The notes beneath the pieces were generated by a model. It made no database searches, was not told the DNA's origin, and saw only the letters and a program-made list of their open reading frames with translations. A stretch of 64,000 nt of DNA from Closterium sp. Naga37s-1. Its lineage: Eukaryota > Streptophyta > Zygnematophyceae > Desmidiales > Closteriaceae. The position numbers were made by a program, and so were the translations under genes. The first letter of the stretch is position 1. Every line of letters begins with the position of its first letter. Location: contig CANJKZ010000777.1 in the NCBI GenBank assembly GCA_947471745.1, positions 2,294,501-2,358,500 on the forward strand, given 5' to 3'. This document shows, one piece after another, positions 1 through 11,089 of this stretch.

Positions 1-640
1 TCAAGCCGCCGTCGCGACCCCCCCCCCTCCTAGCCGCCCTAGCGGCCCCGTCGCCTACCCCTGCCTCGGCGCCGCCTCTGCTGGCCCCGTCGCCTACCCC
101 TGCGGCCCCGGAGCTGCCCTTCCCGGCCCCGGCGCCGCCTCTACTGGCCCCGACGCCGCTCCACCCCTCACCCGGCCCCGACGCTACCTCACTCGGCCCC
201 GACGCCGCTCCACCCGGCCCCGGAGCCGCCTCTACTGGCCCCGACGCCGCTCCACCCGGCCCCGACGCTGCTCCACCCGGCCCCGACGCCGCTCCACCCG
301 GCCCCGCCGCCGCTCCACCCGGCCCCGCCGCCGTCCCCACGCGGCCTCGCCGTCACCACCGAGCCGCCGGCGCCGCCGAGCTCCTGCCAAGCCGCCCGAT
401 CCACCCGAGCCGCCCGAGTCGCCGCGCCACCTGAGCCGCCCGAGCCGCCGGGTCGCCGAGCCGCCGGACTGCAGTTGCTGCCGAGCCGCTGTACCGCCGA
501 GCCGCCCGAGCCGCCCGAGCCGCCGAGTCGCCGAGCCCGAGCCGCCGTACCGCCGAGCCGCCCGAGCCGCCCGAGCCGCCGAGTTGCCGAGCCGCCGAGC
601 CGCCCGAGCAGCCCTGTCCGGTAAGAGCAGCGCCTCTGTC
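1..640. repeat. GC-rich low-complexity leader with two minisatellite blocks
   Basis: Bases 1-330 are dominated by tandem variants of a CCGGCCCCGACGCCGCTCCA-like unit and bases 400-610 by GAGCCGCCC/GAGCCGCCGA units. Open frames across it encode only Pro/Ala/Arg- or Gly/Trp-rich repeats, so I do not call a gene. It lies directly 5' of the copia element A gag. It could be that element's leader or its neighbour, because no LTR end or tRNA-Met primer-binding site is visible here. Confidence 0.6.
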
Positions 641-688
641 ACTGCACTGCCCTTACCCTACTGTTCGCGCTACTAGTCTACTGCTGTC

Positions 689-3600
689 ATGGCTACCCCT
701 AGTGTCCTCGCTTTTGACGCTGAGGTTCGGGCCATTGACTTTGACGTCTGGGTAGATGACCTGCAGCTTTTCCTACAGTGCGATAGGGCAGACGGTCTCT
801 CCCTCTTTGACCTCACCTCTGGTGCCTCTCCTGCCCCGCCTGCTGATGCCGACGCCACTGTTCGCTCTTAGTGGGCCACACGCGATGCTGCTGCACGTCT
901 TGCTGTGCGTCGCCACCTGCCTACCTCTGAGCGTGCGCACTTTAGTCAGTACAAGAGTGCTCAGACCTTGTACGACGCTGTAGTTGCACGCTACTCCTCC
1001 CCTCCCACTGCTGCACTGAGCCGCCTCATGCTACCGTACCTCTTCCCTGACCTTGCTGCCTTTCCCACAGTCGCTGACCTCATTACGCACCTCCGCACTA
1101 GTGACACTCGCTACCGCGCTGTGCTTCCTGCTGAGTTCTGCGCCAAGAACCCCCCCCCCCATGTACATCACCCTCTACTACATAGTCACCCGGCTCCCTG
1201 ACTCCCTTCGCGTAGTTAGGGACCACTTCCTCTCAGTTTGCCCCACCACTCTCACCGTTGACCTCCTCGAGAAGGCCCTCCTAGCAGCAGAGAAGAGCAT
1301 AGTAGCTGTAGGAGCCTCTCGTGGTGACCCTCGCACCCCCATCTTTGAGGGGTGTTCCCCCTCCCCCCTTTTGCCCTCTGTTGCCTCTGCTGCTGCGGCC
1401 GACCTCGTTGGTCTTGAGTCGGTCGGTGCGGCGTCTACCCCTAGCGGGAGACGCCGCCCTGGCAAGGGCAAAGGGGGCAGGGGCGCTGGAGGAGCCAGCG
1501 GGGGCGGTGGAGGCGGCGGTGGAGGCGGCGGTGGAGGCGGCGGAGGGGGTGGGGGTGGCGGTGGGGGTGGTGGCGGGGGTGGAGGTGTCGGTGGCGGCAG
1601 TGGAGGCGGAGGCGGCGGCGGCGGTGGCGGTGGGACCGGAGGTGGCGGAGGTGGCGGCGGTGGAGGAGGCGGTGGCGGAGGAGGTGGAGCTGGTCGGGGT
1701 GGCGCTGCGCAGAGGGTCGGCTCCGGTGGTAGTCAGCGCCAGCAGCAGCAGCAGCAGCAGCGGCGCACTCGTGACATCCCCCCCCCTCAGCAGCTCCGTG
1801 AGTGGTACGCTGCACGCCAGCGGGGTGGGGGTACTGGTCCGTGCACCTATGTCCTACGCACCGGCGACCGCGCGGGTGAGCAGTGCGGGGGTGCGCACTC
1901 CATCCAGCGCTGCTTTGGCCGCCTGACGGACGCTTGGCGTCACCAGTTCCCGGAGGCCACTGAGATCCCCCGCTGGGGCGAGCTGTCTAGGGCGGGAGTA
2001 GCTGTCTTTGACCTTGACTTTGATGCTATTCTTGCTGCCATGTATGCTGTGACTATTAGTGATGAGGGTGACTGTTACCGGTGTTTTCCGCCCGACCCGG
2101 GCATTGAGACTGCTGCTCTAGGTACTGGTGAGGCTGCTGCTCTAGGTGCTAGCGAGGCTGCTGCTCTAGGTGCTCGTGCGTCTGCTCCCTTAGGTGCTGG
2201 TGAGTCTGCTCTCTCAGGTACTGCGCCGGCTTCGGCCTCCCACACCTTCACCCTTGACTCGGGGGCTTCTCGCTCCTTCTTTCGAGACCGCACCACACTC
2301 ACGCCGCTTGGCCGGCCAGTTGCAGTCTCTCTGGCAGACCCCTCTGGGGGTCCTGTCCTTGCTCACTTCTCCACTGTCCTCCCGTGTCCGGCGGCCCCCT
2401 CTGGCACACTGTCTGGCCTTTACCTCCCCTCGTTCTCTACGAACTTGGTGAGTGGTGCTGACCTACAGGATGCGGGGGTTCACCAGTTCAAACCTGCGAG
2501 TCAGCGGGTGACCCACTGCACGGACGCTCGGACAGGCCGACACCTGGCCACGTTTACACGTCGGCCGGGGTCGAGCCTGTACACACTGACCACTGCGTCT
2601 CCTCCAGTCACTCCGTCTGGTCAGGTAGCTGCGTCGGGTCAGGTGTTTGCTGCAGCGTCCAGGTCTGGTCCTGAGTCTGCCCCCTGCTCGTGTCGCCTCC
2701 TGTCTCACGAGACTCTCCTCTGGCACCACTGCCTTGGTCACCCCTCCCTGCTTCGTCTCCGAGGCATGGCCTCCCGTGTCCTTGTCTCTGGTCTTCCCCG
2801 GTCCCTCCCTCCCCTTCCTCCGGGGCCTGGCCCTACCTGCGTCCCCTGTGTCGAGGGGCGGCAGCGGGCTGCCCCTCACTCCTCCCAGTTTCCTCCGACA
2901 GAGGCCCCGCTGCAGACGCTTCACATGGACGTGTGGGGCCCGGCCCGCGTCCGTGGACTAGGTCACGAGCGCTACTTCCTGCTGGTGGTTGACGACTACT
3001 CGCGTTACACCACAGTCTTCCCCTTGCGCAGCAAGGGTGATGTCACTGAGGTGTTGATCGACTGGATCCGCGCAGCTCGTCTCCAGCTCAGGCAGAGCTT
3101 TGGCTCGGACTTTCCTGTTCTGCGTCTGCACTCTGACAGAGGCGGAGAGTTCTCCTCTGGCCTTCTGCGAGCCTACTGTCGTGCACGAGGCATCCGCCAG
3201 ACCTTCACGCTTCCGGACTCTCCACAGCAAAATGGGATTGCTGAGCGCCGCATTGGCATGGTCATGGACGTCGCCCGTACGTCCATGATGCATGCGGCTG
3301 CCCCCCATTTTCTGTGGCCGTTTGCGGTTCGGTACGCGGCGCATCAGATCAACCTTCACCCCAGGGTCTCCATGCCGGAGACATCCCCAGCTTTGCTGTG
3401 GACGGGGAGGGTTGGCGATGCGTCTGCGTTCCGTGTCTGGGGATCTCGGGCGTTTGTCCGCGACTTGTCTGCGGACAAGCTGTCCCCTCGTGCTGCTCCT
3501 TGCGTCTTCCTTGGCTTCCCCCCTGACGCGCCAGGGTGGCAGTTCTACCACCCCACCTCTCGCCGTGTTCTGTCCTCCCAGGACGTCACGTTTGACGAGT

Positions 3601-5042
3601 CGGTCCCCTACTACCGCCTCTTCCCCTACCGCACTCCGTCCCTCCCCCCGCCACCGCTCTTCCTTGTGCCAGGTCCCCCCCCGGTAGACCCCCTCCCCCC
3701 TCAGGGTCCTGCCCCTTCAGGTGTGTCCCAGGTAGACGCAGTCGAGCCTGTCGAGGTTACTGGTGACTCTGGTGCTGCTGAGGGTGCTGAGCCTGGGGGT
3801 GCTGACTCTGGGGGTGCTGAGCGTGTGTGTGCTACGCCTGGGGGTTCTGAGCCTGAGGGTGCTACTACTGGGGGTGCTGAGCTTGGGGGTGCTGAGCCTG
3901 GGGGTGCTACCACTGGGGGTGCTGAGCCTGGGGGTGCTGAGCCTGGGGGTGCTACGCCTGGGGGTGCTGAGCCTGGGGGTGCTACGCCTGGAGGTGCTGA
4001 GCCTGGGGGTGCGGAGCGTGAGGGAGCTGGGCCTGCTCGTGTGGCGTCTGGCGGTGCTGGGCTTGGAGGTTCTCCGGGTGCTTCGTCTCGGCGGGAGCCA
4101 CTCTCTCCACAGGAGCTGCGCGAGTGGTTTGCCCGGCGCTGGAGGCGTGCTGCTGGAGCTGGAGGTTCTTCGGCTGCTGAGGGTGCTGGTGCCGCGGGTC
4201 CCGGAGGTGCTCGTACTGGGAGTACTGGAGCTGCTGGGCCTGCGGGTACGACTGGAGCTGGAGCTGCTGAGGGTGTTGGCGCTGAGGCTACTGCTGTCGG
4301 TCCTGGAGGCGGTCCTGCTGGGGGTGCTACTGGTGCTGCTGGAGGTACTGGAGTTGGAGGTGCTGCTGGCGCTGGTGCTGCCGCTGGGGGTACTGGTGCT
4401 GTCCCTGCTGTGTCTGGAGTCGCCGCGCGGCCTCGGCCGTACTTCGTTCTGCTCCTTCAGCAGGTTCTTGGTCTCCCGCCTTCTACTGGTCCTCCTCCTC
4501 CCTTAGAGTGTCCACAGCCTGTCCCGTCACAGTTACAGTTACAGCCGGCCTCCCCACTGCCTGCTCCTTCTCCCTACACTGGTCCTACTGGAGGTCTTGC
4601 TGAGCGTCGTGAGCCTGCGTCTCGCCCTGCGTCGCCTGTCCGTCCTGCTCGCACTAGTGGTCGTGGTTCGCGTCAGCGTCCTCCTCCTGTCCTTGGCACG
4701 CACCAAATGTCTCTGCGTCCGTCCACTGCTCCTCTGCGTGCCCCTTTGCCTTCTCCTCCTGAGTCCTCTCTTCCTGCTCTTGCCGACCCCGAGTCGGACT
4801 CTCTTCGTGCTGCCAGTCCTACTGTCACGCGTCTCCTTGCTACAGTCGTCACTGACCCTTCCTTTGAGTCCACTGCTGCGTCTGCCCTAGTTGCTGAGCT
4901 CGTCGACTTTGCTGCTCGCTGTCGTCTAGACTACGCTGCTAGTCTTGTCGCTGAGTCTGAGTCTGTCTGTCCTCCGTCCGTCGGGGGTGAGTGTGCCCTT
5001 GGCACGGACGTCCTTGAGGACAGGCAGGAGGAGTTCCAGTGA
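689..5042 (+). pseudogene. copia A gag-protease-integrase (interrupted)
   Basis: Gag starts at the ATG at 689 (MATPSVLAFD). It is broken by TAG at 869-871 and by a frameshift in the 11-C run at 1150-1160; from there one frame is open to 5039. A Gly-rich tract of more than 60 residues (about 1488-1700) is followed by Gln repeats and a Cys/His motif at 1842-1913 with spacing C-x13-C-x3-H-x4-C, probably a variant zinc knuckle. The protease motif LDSGAS is near 2255. Integrase has the GH-x-C-C region near 2735-2860 and catalytic Asp (MDVWGP), Asp (HSDRGGEF) and Glu (QNGIAERR). A linker with GGAEP/GGATP repeats (about 3780-4030) follows. The frame ends at TGA 5040-5042 and resumes in phase in RT. 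Confidence 0.88.
3780..4030 (+). repeat. coding minisatellite, GGAEP/GGATP repeats in the integrase-RT linker
   Basis: Tandem 15-bp units close to GGGGGTGCTGAGCCT encode GGAEP, alternating with GGATP/GGATT. The minus-strand copia fragment has a degenerate version of the same linker at about 55.3-55.7 kb, so the tract belongs to the family and is not a private expansion. Confidence 0.8.
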
Positions 5043-6692
5043 TTGGCTGCTACTTCACCTCATCTCGTGTCCGTACTGCTTACCCCTGAGGGAGACCCGG
5101 ATGCACTTGACATCCCGACTCCGCGCTCTTACGCGGAGGCGATAGAGGGTCCCTACTCCTCTCAGTGGCAGGCAGCTATGGACGCAGAGATGGCTTCCTG
5201 GATGTCCACAGGCACCTACGTTGACGAGGTTCCCCCGCCTGGGGCGAACATCGTCAGTGGCATGTGGATTTTCAGGGTGAAGCGGCCGCCGGGTTCTCCG
5301 CCTGTCTTGAAGGAGCGTTACGTGGCTCGTGGCTTCAGTCAGCGGCAGGGAGTTGACTACTTTCAGACCTTCTCTCCCACCCCGAAGATGACCACTCTTC
5401 GGGTACTGCTGCACATAGCTGCTCACCGCGACTACGAGCTGCACTCTCTTGACTTCAGCACTGCTTTCTTGCAGGGCAGCCTGCACGAGGAGATCTGGCT
5501 GCGTCGCCCACCTGGCTTCACTGGGTCTTTTCCTCCTGGCACCCAGTGGAGCCTCCGGCGGCCAGTCTACGGTCTCCGCCAGGCACCGCGTGAGTGGCAC
5601 GACACACTGAGGACTACACTTGCGGCCCTTGGGTTTGCTCCCTCTACTGCCGACCCGTCGTTGTTTCTGCGCACCTACACTTCTTTGCCGCCGTTCTACA
5701 TCCTCGTGTACGTCGACGACTTGGTCTTTGCCACAGCTGACACTGCTGGACTCGCCCACGTGAAGTCCGAGCTGCAGAAGAGACACACGTGCACAGACCT
5801 GGGTGAACTGCGCAGCTACCTTGGCTTGCAGATCACCCGGGACAGAGCACGCCGCACCATTACCCTGACTCAGTCACACATGGTGCAGCAGGTCCTTCAG
5901 CGCTTCGGCTTCACGTACTCCTCGCCTCAGGCCACTCCTCTGCCTACTCGCCACTCGCTCTCAGCTCTGCCTTCGGATGAGTCCGTAGAGTCGAGTGGCC
6001 CGTACCCAAAGCTTGTTGGCTGCCTCATGTACCTGATGACCTGCACACGACCTGACCTTGCATACCCTCTTAGCATTCTCGCACGCTATGTTGCTCCTGG
6101 GAGACACAGACCGGAGCACATGGTTGCAGCGAAGAGGGTGTTGCGCTATTTGTGCAGTACGTCGGGCATGGGGCTTGTGCTTGGAGGGCAGAGTCCAGTG
6201 GTCCTCACTGGGCACGCAGACGCTTCTTGGGCTGACGACCAGGCTACGCAGCGGTCGTCACAGGGTTACACCTTCAGCCTTGGTTCCGGCTCTGTTTCGT
6301 GGCGGGCTACCCGCTCGTCTTCTGTTCTCGGCTCCAGTTGTGAGGCTGAGATCTACGCCGGGGCCATGGCTGCACAGGAGCTTCGCTGGCTCACCTACCT
6401 GCTGACTGACCTCGGAGAGCCGCCTCGTTCTCCTCCAGTGCTGTACGTAGACAACAAGGCCATGCTGGCCTTGTGTCGAGAGCAGAGACTGGAGCACAGA
6501 ACGAAGCACATTGCTCTCCGCTACTTCCTTGCTCGTGAGCTACAGCAGCGTGGTCAGCTGCGACTTGCGTACGTGGCCTCTGAGGCCAACACTGCTGATA
6601 TCTTCACCAAGGCACTTGCGCCTTGTGATCATCAGCGCTTCTGTACTCAGCTGGGTCTTGTGCCTACCTTGCCTCACTTGCTCACCCCTTGA
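5043..6692 (+). pseudogene. copia A reverse transcriptase-RNase H
   Basis: This is an open frame of 549 codons, in phase with the upstream integrase frame but separated from it by a single TGA. It holds the copia RT with the catalytic LVYVDDLVF (about 5704-5730), the palm region (LDFSTAFLQG) and the RNase H domain (HADASWADD, CEAEIYAGAM, YVDNKAM), ending with TADIFTKAL as in plant and algal copia elements. There is no independent start codon at 5043 (TTG), so expression would need readthrough of the TGA. I treat the TGA as an inactivating mutation. Related copies have a sense codon here: Phe at the aligned position in the 54-kb fragment. Confidence 0.88.
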
Positions 6693-6897
6693 CCTTGTTT
6701 GTACTGTTGCATATATATATACACCTGCTCTTGCTTGTCTAGCCTTATATATATATGTAATCCTGCATGTGAACTGGCCTTGTGGCTTTGAACTTGTGCT
6801 CAGAATGTGTGGTGACTTTGTGATCCACCCTGAGCTTGCTTTGCTTTGCTTGACTGGTCTTGTGACCCCTTGTTCTCCCCCACTTTGCCTATGGGGG

Positions 6898-7006
6898 TGT
6901 GTCAGATTTATATGACATAGCTACTGTAGGCTATAGTGGGGTAACACATATGGGGTACAGCTTTCTAGGGTTTGTACTTGTACCCAACTTTCCCTTAGTC
7001 AAAACA
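6898..7006 (+). repeat. putative short 3' LTR of copia A
   Basis: The stretch starts TGTGTCAG just after a purine tract (TATGGGGG) and ends at AAAACA. It aligns with 56490-56612 on the minus strand: both have the conserved preface CCACTTTGCCTATGG, a shared TAGTGGGGTA block, and end in ACA followed by TTCT. That comparison sets an unusually short LTR of about 110-120 bp. The ends are inferred from these two copies only. Confidence 0.55.
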
Positions 7007-7271
7007 TTCTCGTTCATTTTCTCATCATCCGCATCTTCGTGAGCTGGCGCTGCATGACCCCGATTGAGACGGCATCTGCAGAGACTGTCACACGCCCACA
7101 TCCTCGACGAGTGCGATTGCCGGGCGTGGCCTCGCCGCCATCGCAGCAGCTGAACGGGAAACACCACCTGAGGAGGGCATGTCCAACCTTGAGTTATAAA
7201 TCACGACGCGCGGCGTCTTCGACACGAGGGATCATCCTCTCCACGGACTAGCATCACAGCATCTTCAGGGG

Positions 7272-10200
7272 ATGCTGGGCTGCACTGGAATCGGCACCTT
7301 CGACAAACACGGCAATCCGCGACCCTACACGGAGGAGAAATTTCTGGAAATTTACTCCCTCAAGCACGATTCTGGGAAGAAGCTCTCCGTAGCGCAGCAA
7401 GAAGAGTTGGCGCGACGTGAAGCGGAAGAGCTTCGCCAACGGAGCCTCACCGAGTCACGCGGAACATTCGCATGGAGCGGATGGGGCGAAGAAGAAAGCG
7501 CTTCCAATGAAGAAGGGTGGGGAAGTGCCGGCGAATGGGGCACGAGCAACACAGGTGGATGGGGAGGAGCAACACAGGTGGATGGGGAGCAGCAACTGGC
7601 GAAACAAGCGGTTGGGGCACCTCTGGCGAAGGCTGGGGAGCTTCCCACGAGGACCAAAGGGGAAAAGAAGAAGAAGAAGAAGCAAAACACGCTATTGACC
7701 CTCTTGGTCGCCCTCTGCGCCACTTCGCACCTGCGCTTCCCCCGCCTAACATCCAGCCGCAGCGCGACCCATGGGACACCATCGATTGGGGCAACGAACC
7801 CTCTACTCTGCGACGCACTGTTTTCAGGCCTGCTCCCGAGCCGCGCGAACCAACATTTGTCCTTGGGACCATCCTGAGGACCAATATCCCCTACTCCATC
7901 ATTCGCGACAGAGAATTGCTTGCGCTGATGCTGACCACGGCGAACGACGAAGAGGAAGAACAAGAGGCAGCAGCGGAACCTGCCCAAGTACCTGATGACG
8001 ACTCTGAAGCAGCACGCGCGCGCTATATGCGCACTTCAAGATTCCGCGCCAACGATGCGCTCTGGCACCAGCGTCTCGGTCACCCCTCGCGGGTCACGCT
8101 GCTGCATCGAATCTGGCGTGTTTGCACCTTGCGCACTCCTACGCTCTGATGGCACCGAAGTGAGAGGTGCAACACATCCGCGCAACTGCATCGTCTGCCC
8201 CGAGGCCGCACTGAGCCACCAGCCTTTTCCCCTGCTCGAGCTTGGAATTAACCGCTACGCTAAACTGGAAAAAGTCTACAGTGACTTCCTCAACGTGGGA
8301 CACTGCGGGATCGACGACGAGTTGTACACACTCACCTTTGACGACGCTGGGACACGCTATGTGTGGGTTGTGAATGTGGAGGCACGCAGCAGAGCTACGA
8401 AGTTTTCCGCCTGTGGTTGGCGCACGCGCAGCGGCAATCTGGGGAGGAGCTGAAAATATGGCAATCTGATGGCGCAGCGGAATTCAGAAGCAAGGAGTTA
8501 CAGGATTACCTGGCATAAAAGGGGATCGAGTATCACATCTCCCTCCCCTATGCGCATTAGCAGCAAGGCGTAGCCGAGCGCACCAACCGCACAATCATGA
8601 CGAAGGTGCGCACACTGATGAAGCAGTCGAAGCTTCCGCCGATCTACTGGACCTACGCGATGCATCACGCTGTGCGGGTGCACAACCTACTGACAACCAC
8701 CGCTATTACCAGCAACCTGTCCCCGCATGTAAAGTGGATAGGGACCAAGGGGGATACCTCCATGCTCCGCGTGTGGGGATGCATGGTGCAGTATAGCTCG
8801 CCAACATCAACTATCGGGAAGTTCGCAAGCCGCGCGCGCTGGGGGATTCATCTCGACATCAGCCACGAGTGCAAGGCATGGATCATCCTGGATCTATTCA
8901 GCCAGAAAAATACCCACACACGCAATGTCATCTTCTACGAGCGACTCTTCCTCCAACAATTTCGCGAAGATGAACAAATGAAGGCGAACCGTGTCTACGC
9001 TAACGACGGGCATAGCTACGCCACGCATGTGGAAGAAGCTGCGGCAACCATTCTAGAGCAGGACACCAGAGGCGAGTTCACAAGAGGTGATCGTCGCAGT
9101 TGCGACGACGACGGCGATGACATTTTTTCAGAGGAGGAGCAGGCGCAGCAGGCGGAAGTGGCAGAGGCGCAGCACCACCTGAACCAGAAAGCGACGACAA
9201 CGACGTACAGGAAGTCGCCCTGCAGCACTGCTACGTCAGCACCGTATCTGGACTACAGCTTCTCGGGCTCCACACTGCCACCTCAACGGTGCCACGTATT
9301 GTCGAACCGAAGAATCCGTGCCAAGCCCTCTCGGGACCACACAGCAAGGAGAGGCACGAGGCGATGGATGCGGAAATTAAGGCACTTGAATCTTGCGACA
9401 CTTGGGTGCTCGTCAATCGAGCAGCAATTAAAGGAAGGAGGATTCTCTCCGGCAAATGGGTCTTCCGCGTGAAAACCACATCTGACGGCACGATCGAGCG
9501 ATTCAAGGCGCTCTGGGTTGTACGTGGCTACGATCAAAGGTACGGGATTGACTTCGACCAAACATTTGCGCCGGTCAGCCGTCACACCTCCGTCAAAATA
9601 CTCCTCGCCATCGCTGCCACACGACACCTGCCGCTCCGACAAATTGATGTGAAGAACGCGTCCCTGTATGCGTTAGTGGGTGCAAAGATCTATGTGGAGC
9701 AGCCAGGGATTCACGCATTTGCCAGCTGCGAAAATCCCTCTATGGGATTAAGCAAGCGCCGAGGCTCTGGCAACAGTACCTGCACAACATCTTGCTTGAA
9801 ATCGGCTTCAAGCAACTGCCTCACAATCCAGGGATCTATTCCCGCGATTTCCGCGGCGAATACATCCTGCTCACGGTCTACGTTGACCTCCTTTACATAG
9901 GGTCAAGCAACGAATTATTTGAGCAGTTCGAAAAGAACCTCGCGGGGCACGTCGACATTACCTGTAACCACAACATGAAGTAGTTCTCGGCCTTAACATC
10001 ACCAACTCGCCAGAGGCCATTCATCTCTCAGCAGCCAAGTATGCAGAGGAACTTGGCAAGCGCTTCAACATCGCACCTGCACCGCTCCCCACCCTTTACC
10101 GCACTCCAGGACCCAACCACAAGCCTGACAACAAAGCCCTGTCCCCTTCTAGGGTTCAAACTTACCAGCAGCAGTTGGGATGCCTGCTCTTCGCCTCTGT

Positions 10201-10855
10201 TACATGCAAGCCAGATCTCTCGTACATCGCGAGTCAGCCGGCCCTGTAGTCCCGCAAACCTACGGCTGAAAATCTCTCAGATCTTCAGCGAGCACTTCAA
10301 TTCTTCATTTCCACACCCAATGTTGGGCTCTGCTACTCCACCATCCCAACCGCATCCTTCAACCTCATCGGCTACGTGGATGCTGATCACGCCGCCGATC
10401 CTAACAATCGACGGTCCAGGACAGGCTTCCTCTTCCGCCTCGAGCCTAGCGACCCCATCTCCTGGAGCTCACAGAAGCAGGAGCTGGTTGCCCTGTCATC
10501 GGCAGAAGCAGAGTTCATCGCAGCAACTGCAGCTATTCGCGAAGGCCTCTACCTTCAGGAGCTACTGCAGGAGGCGAAAATTTTGTCTTCGCCAAACTTC
10601 CACCGGCAGTGCGACAACCCGAGCGCGATCAGAATTGCGAACATGCCCGGATTCGTCAACCGCACCAAACATATCGCGATGCGGTAGTTCTTCGTCAAGG
10701 ACGAAGTTGACAAGGGCAAGGTTGACCTGACCTACTGTCCGACGGGTAACGTGGCAACTGATTTTCTCACGACGAAGCTGCCGCATCAGCAGTACCAGCA
10801 CTACTCCGAACTCAGCGGAGTAGTCAAGCGGGTCAAGACTCGCTACAGCCAGGAG
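7272..10855 (+). pseudogene. copia B polyprotein remnants
   Basis: Pieces occur in changing frames. Gag-like sequence with Gly/Trp repeats spans 7272-7690 and a Lys run ends it. LWHQRLGHPSRVTLL at about 8060 is the GAG-pre-integrase motif. Integrase core pieces are DFLNVGHCG (8285), SDGAAEF (8467) and QQGVAERTNRT (8560). RT pieces are GKWVFRVKTT, DFDQTFAPVSRHTSVK and LTVYVDLLYIG at about 9875, which has YVDL where YVDD is expected. RNase H has DADHAADPNNRRSRTGFLF, SSAEAEFIAA and FVNRTKHIAMR, ending near 10855. Stops include TAA in DYLA*KGIEY and TAG in YAH*QQGV. The copy is non-functional. Confidence 0.82.
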
Positions 10856-10865
10856 TGAAGGGGGG

Positions 10866-11085
10866 TGTTACGAATAGTAATTATCGAGACATTACTGTGC
10901 ACTCCTAACCGCAATAATCGAATAACACAGTACCAAGGCTGAAGACGAGAAGGCGGAAGCAACACGAAGGGTCGCGCGATTACGAAAAGATCTGGACAGT
11001 CGGGCAGACAGCATTAGGTAGCAGCAATAGCGAGGATTCTACCTCGACAGTTTTGTAACTGTCTGGAGTCGCATTGTTAAATTTC
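10866..11085 (+). repeat. 3' LTR (start clear, end uncertain) of copia B
   Basis: TGTTACGAATAG directly follows a purine-rich tract after the RNase H frame, the expected position for a 3' LTR. The right end is a guess near TTTCA at about 11085, where hAT-like coding begins. No second copy is present in the window. Confidence 0.4.
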
Positions 11086-11089
11086 AGGA

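Larger units (their letters stand above)
689..7006 (+). mobile_element. Ty1/copia LTR retrotransposon A, nearly full internal region, 5' LTR not seen
   Basis: The domain order gag, aspartic protease, integrase, reverse transcriptase, RNase H is diagnostic of Ty1/copia (Pseudoviridae). Coding runs from 689 to 6692, followed by a short AT-rich 3' region, a purine-rich TATGGGGG stretch and a short 3' LTR from about 6898. No 5' LTR or primer-binding site is visible upstream of gag, so the element is truncated or starts left of the window. Two in-frame stops and one frameshift (in a C11 run) interrupt an otherwise well-kept polyprotein, which suggests a recently inactivated copy. Related fragments lie at 53.1-56.4 kb and 62.5-63.9 kb. 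Confidence 0.9.
7260..11085 (+). mobile_element. Ty1/copia retrotransposon B, highly degenerate
   Basis: This second copia lineage differs clearly from element A: its GC is lower and its integrase and RT are divergent. Recognisable blocks run from a gag/protease-like region at about 7272 through integrase and RT to RNase H ending at about 10855. A purine tract (GAAGGGGGG, 10857-10865) and TGTTACGAATAG at 10866 mark the 3' LTR start. I could not identify the 5' LTR. The element abuts copia A on the left and hAT transposase sequence on the right. Confidence 0.8.

Noticed and set aside
1441-1926. Long overlapping frames opposite and beside copia A gag
   Set aside because: They are shadows of the Gly-codon repeat; only the frame carrying the integrase and RT motifs shows conserved domains.
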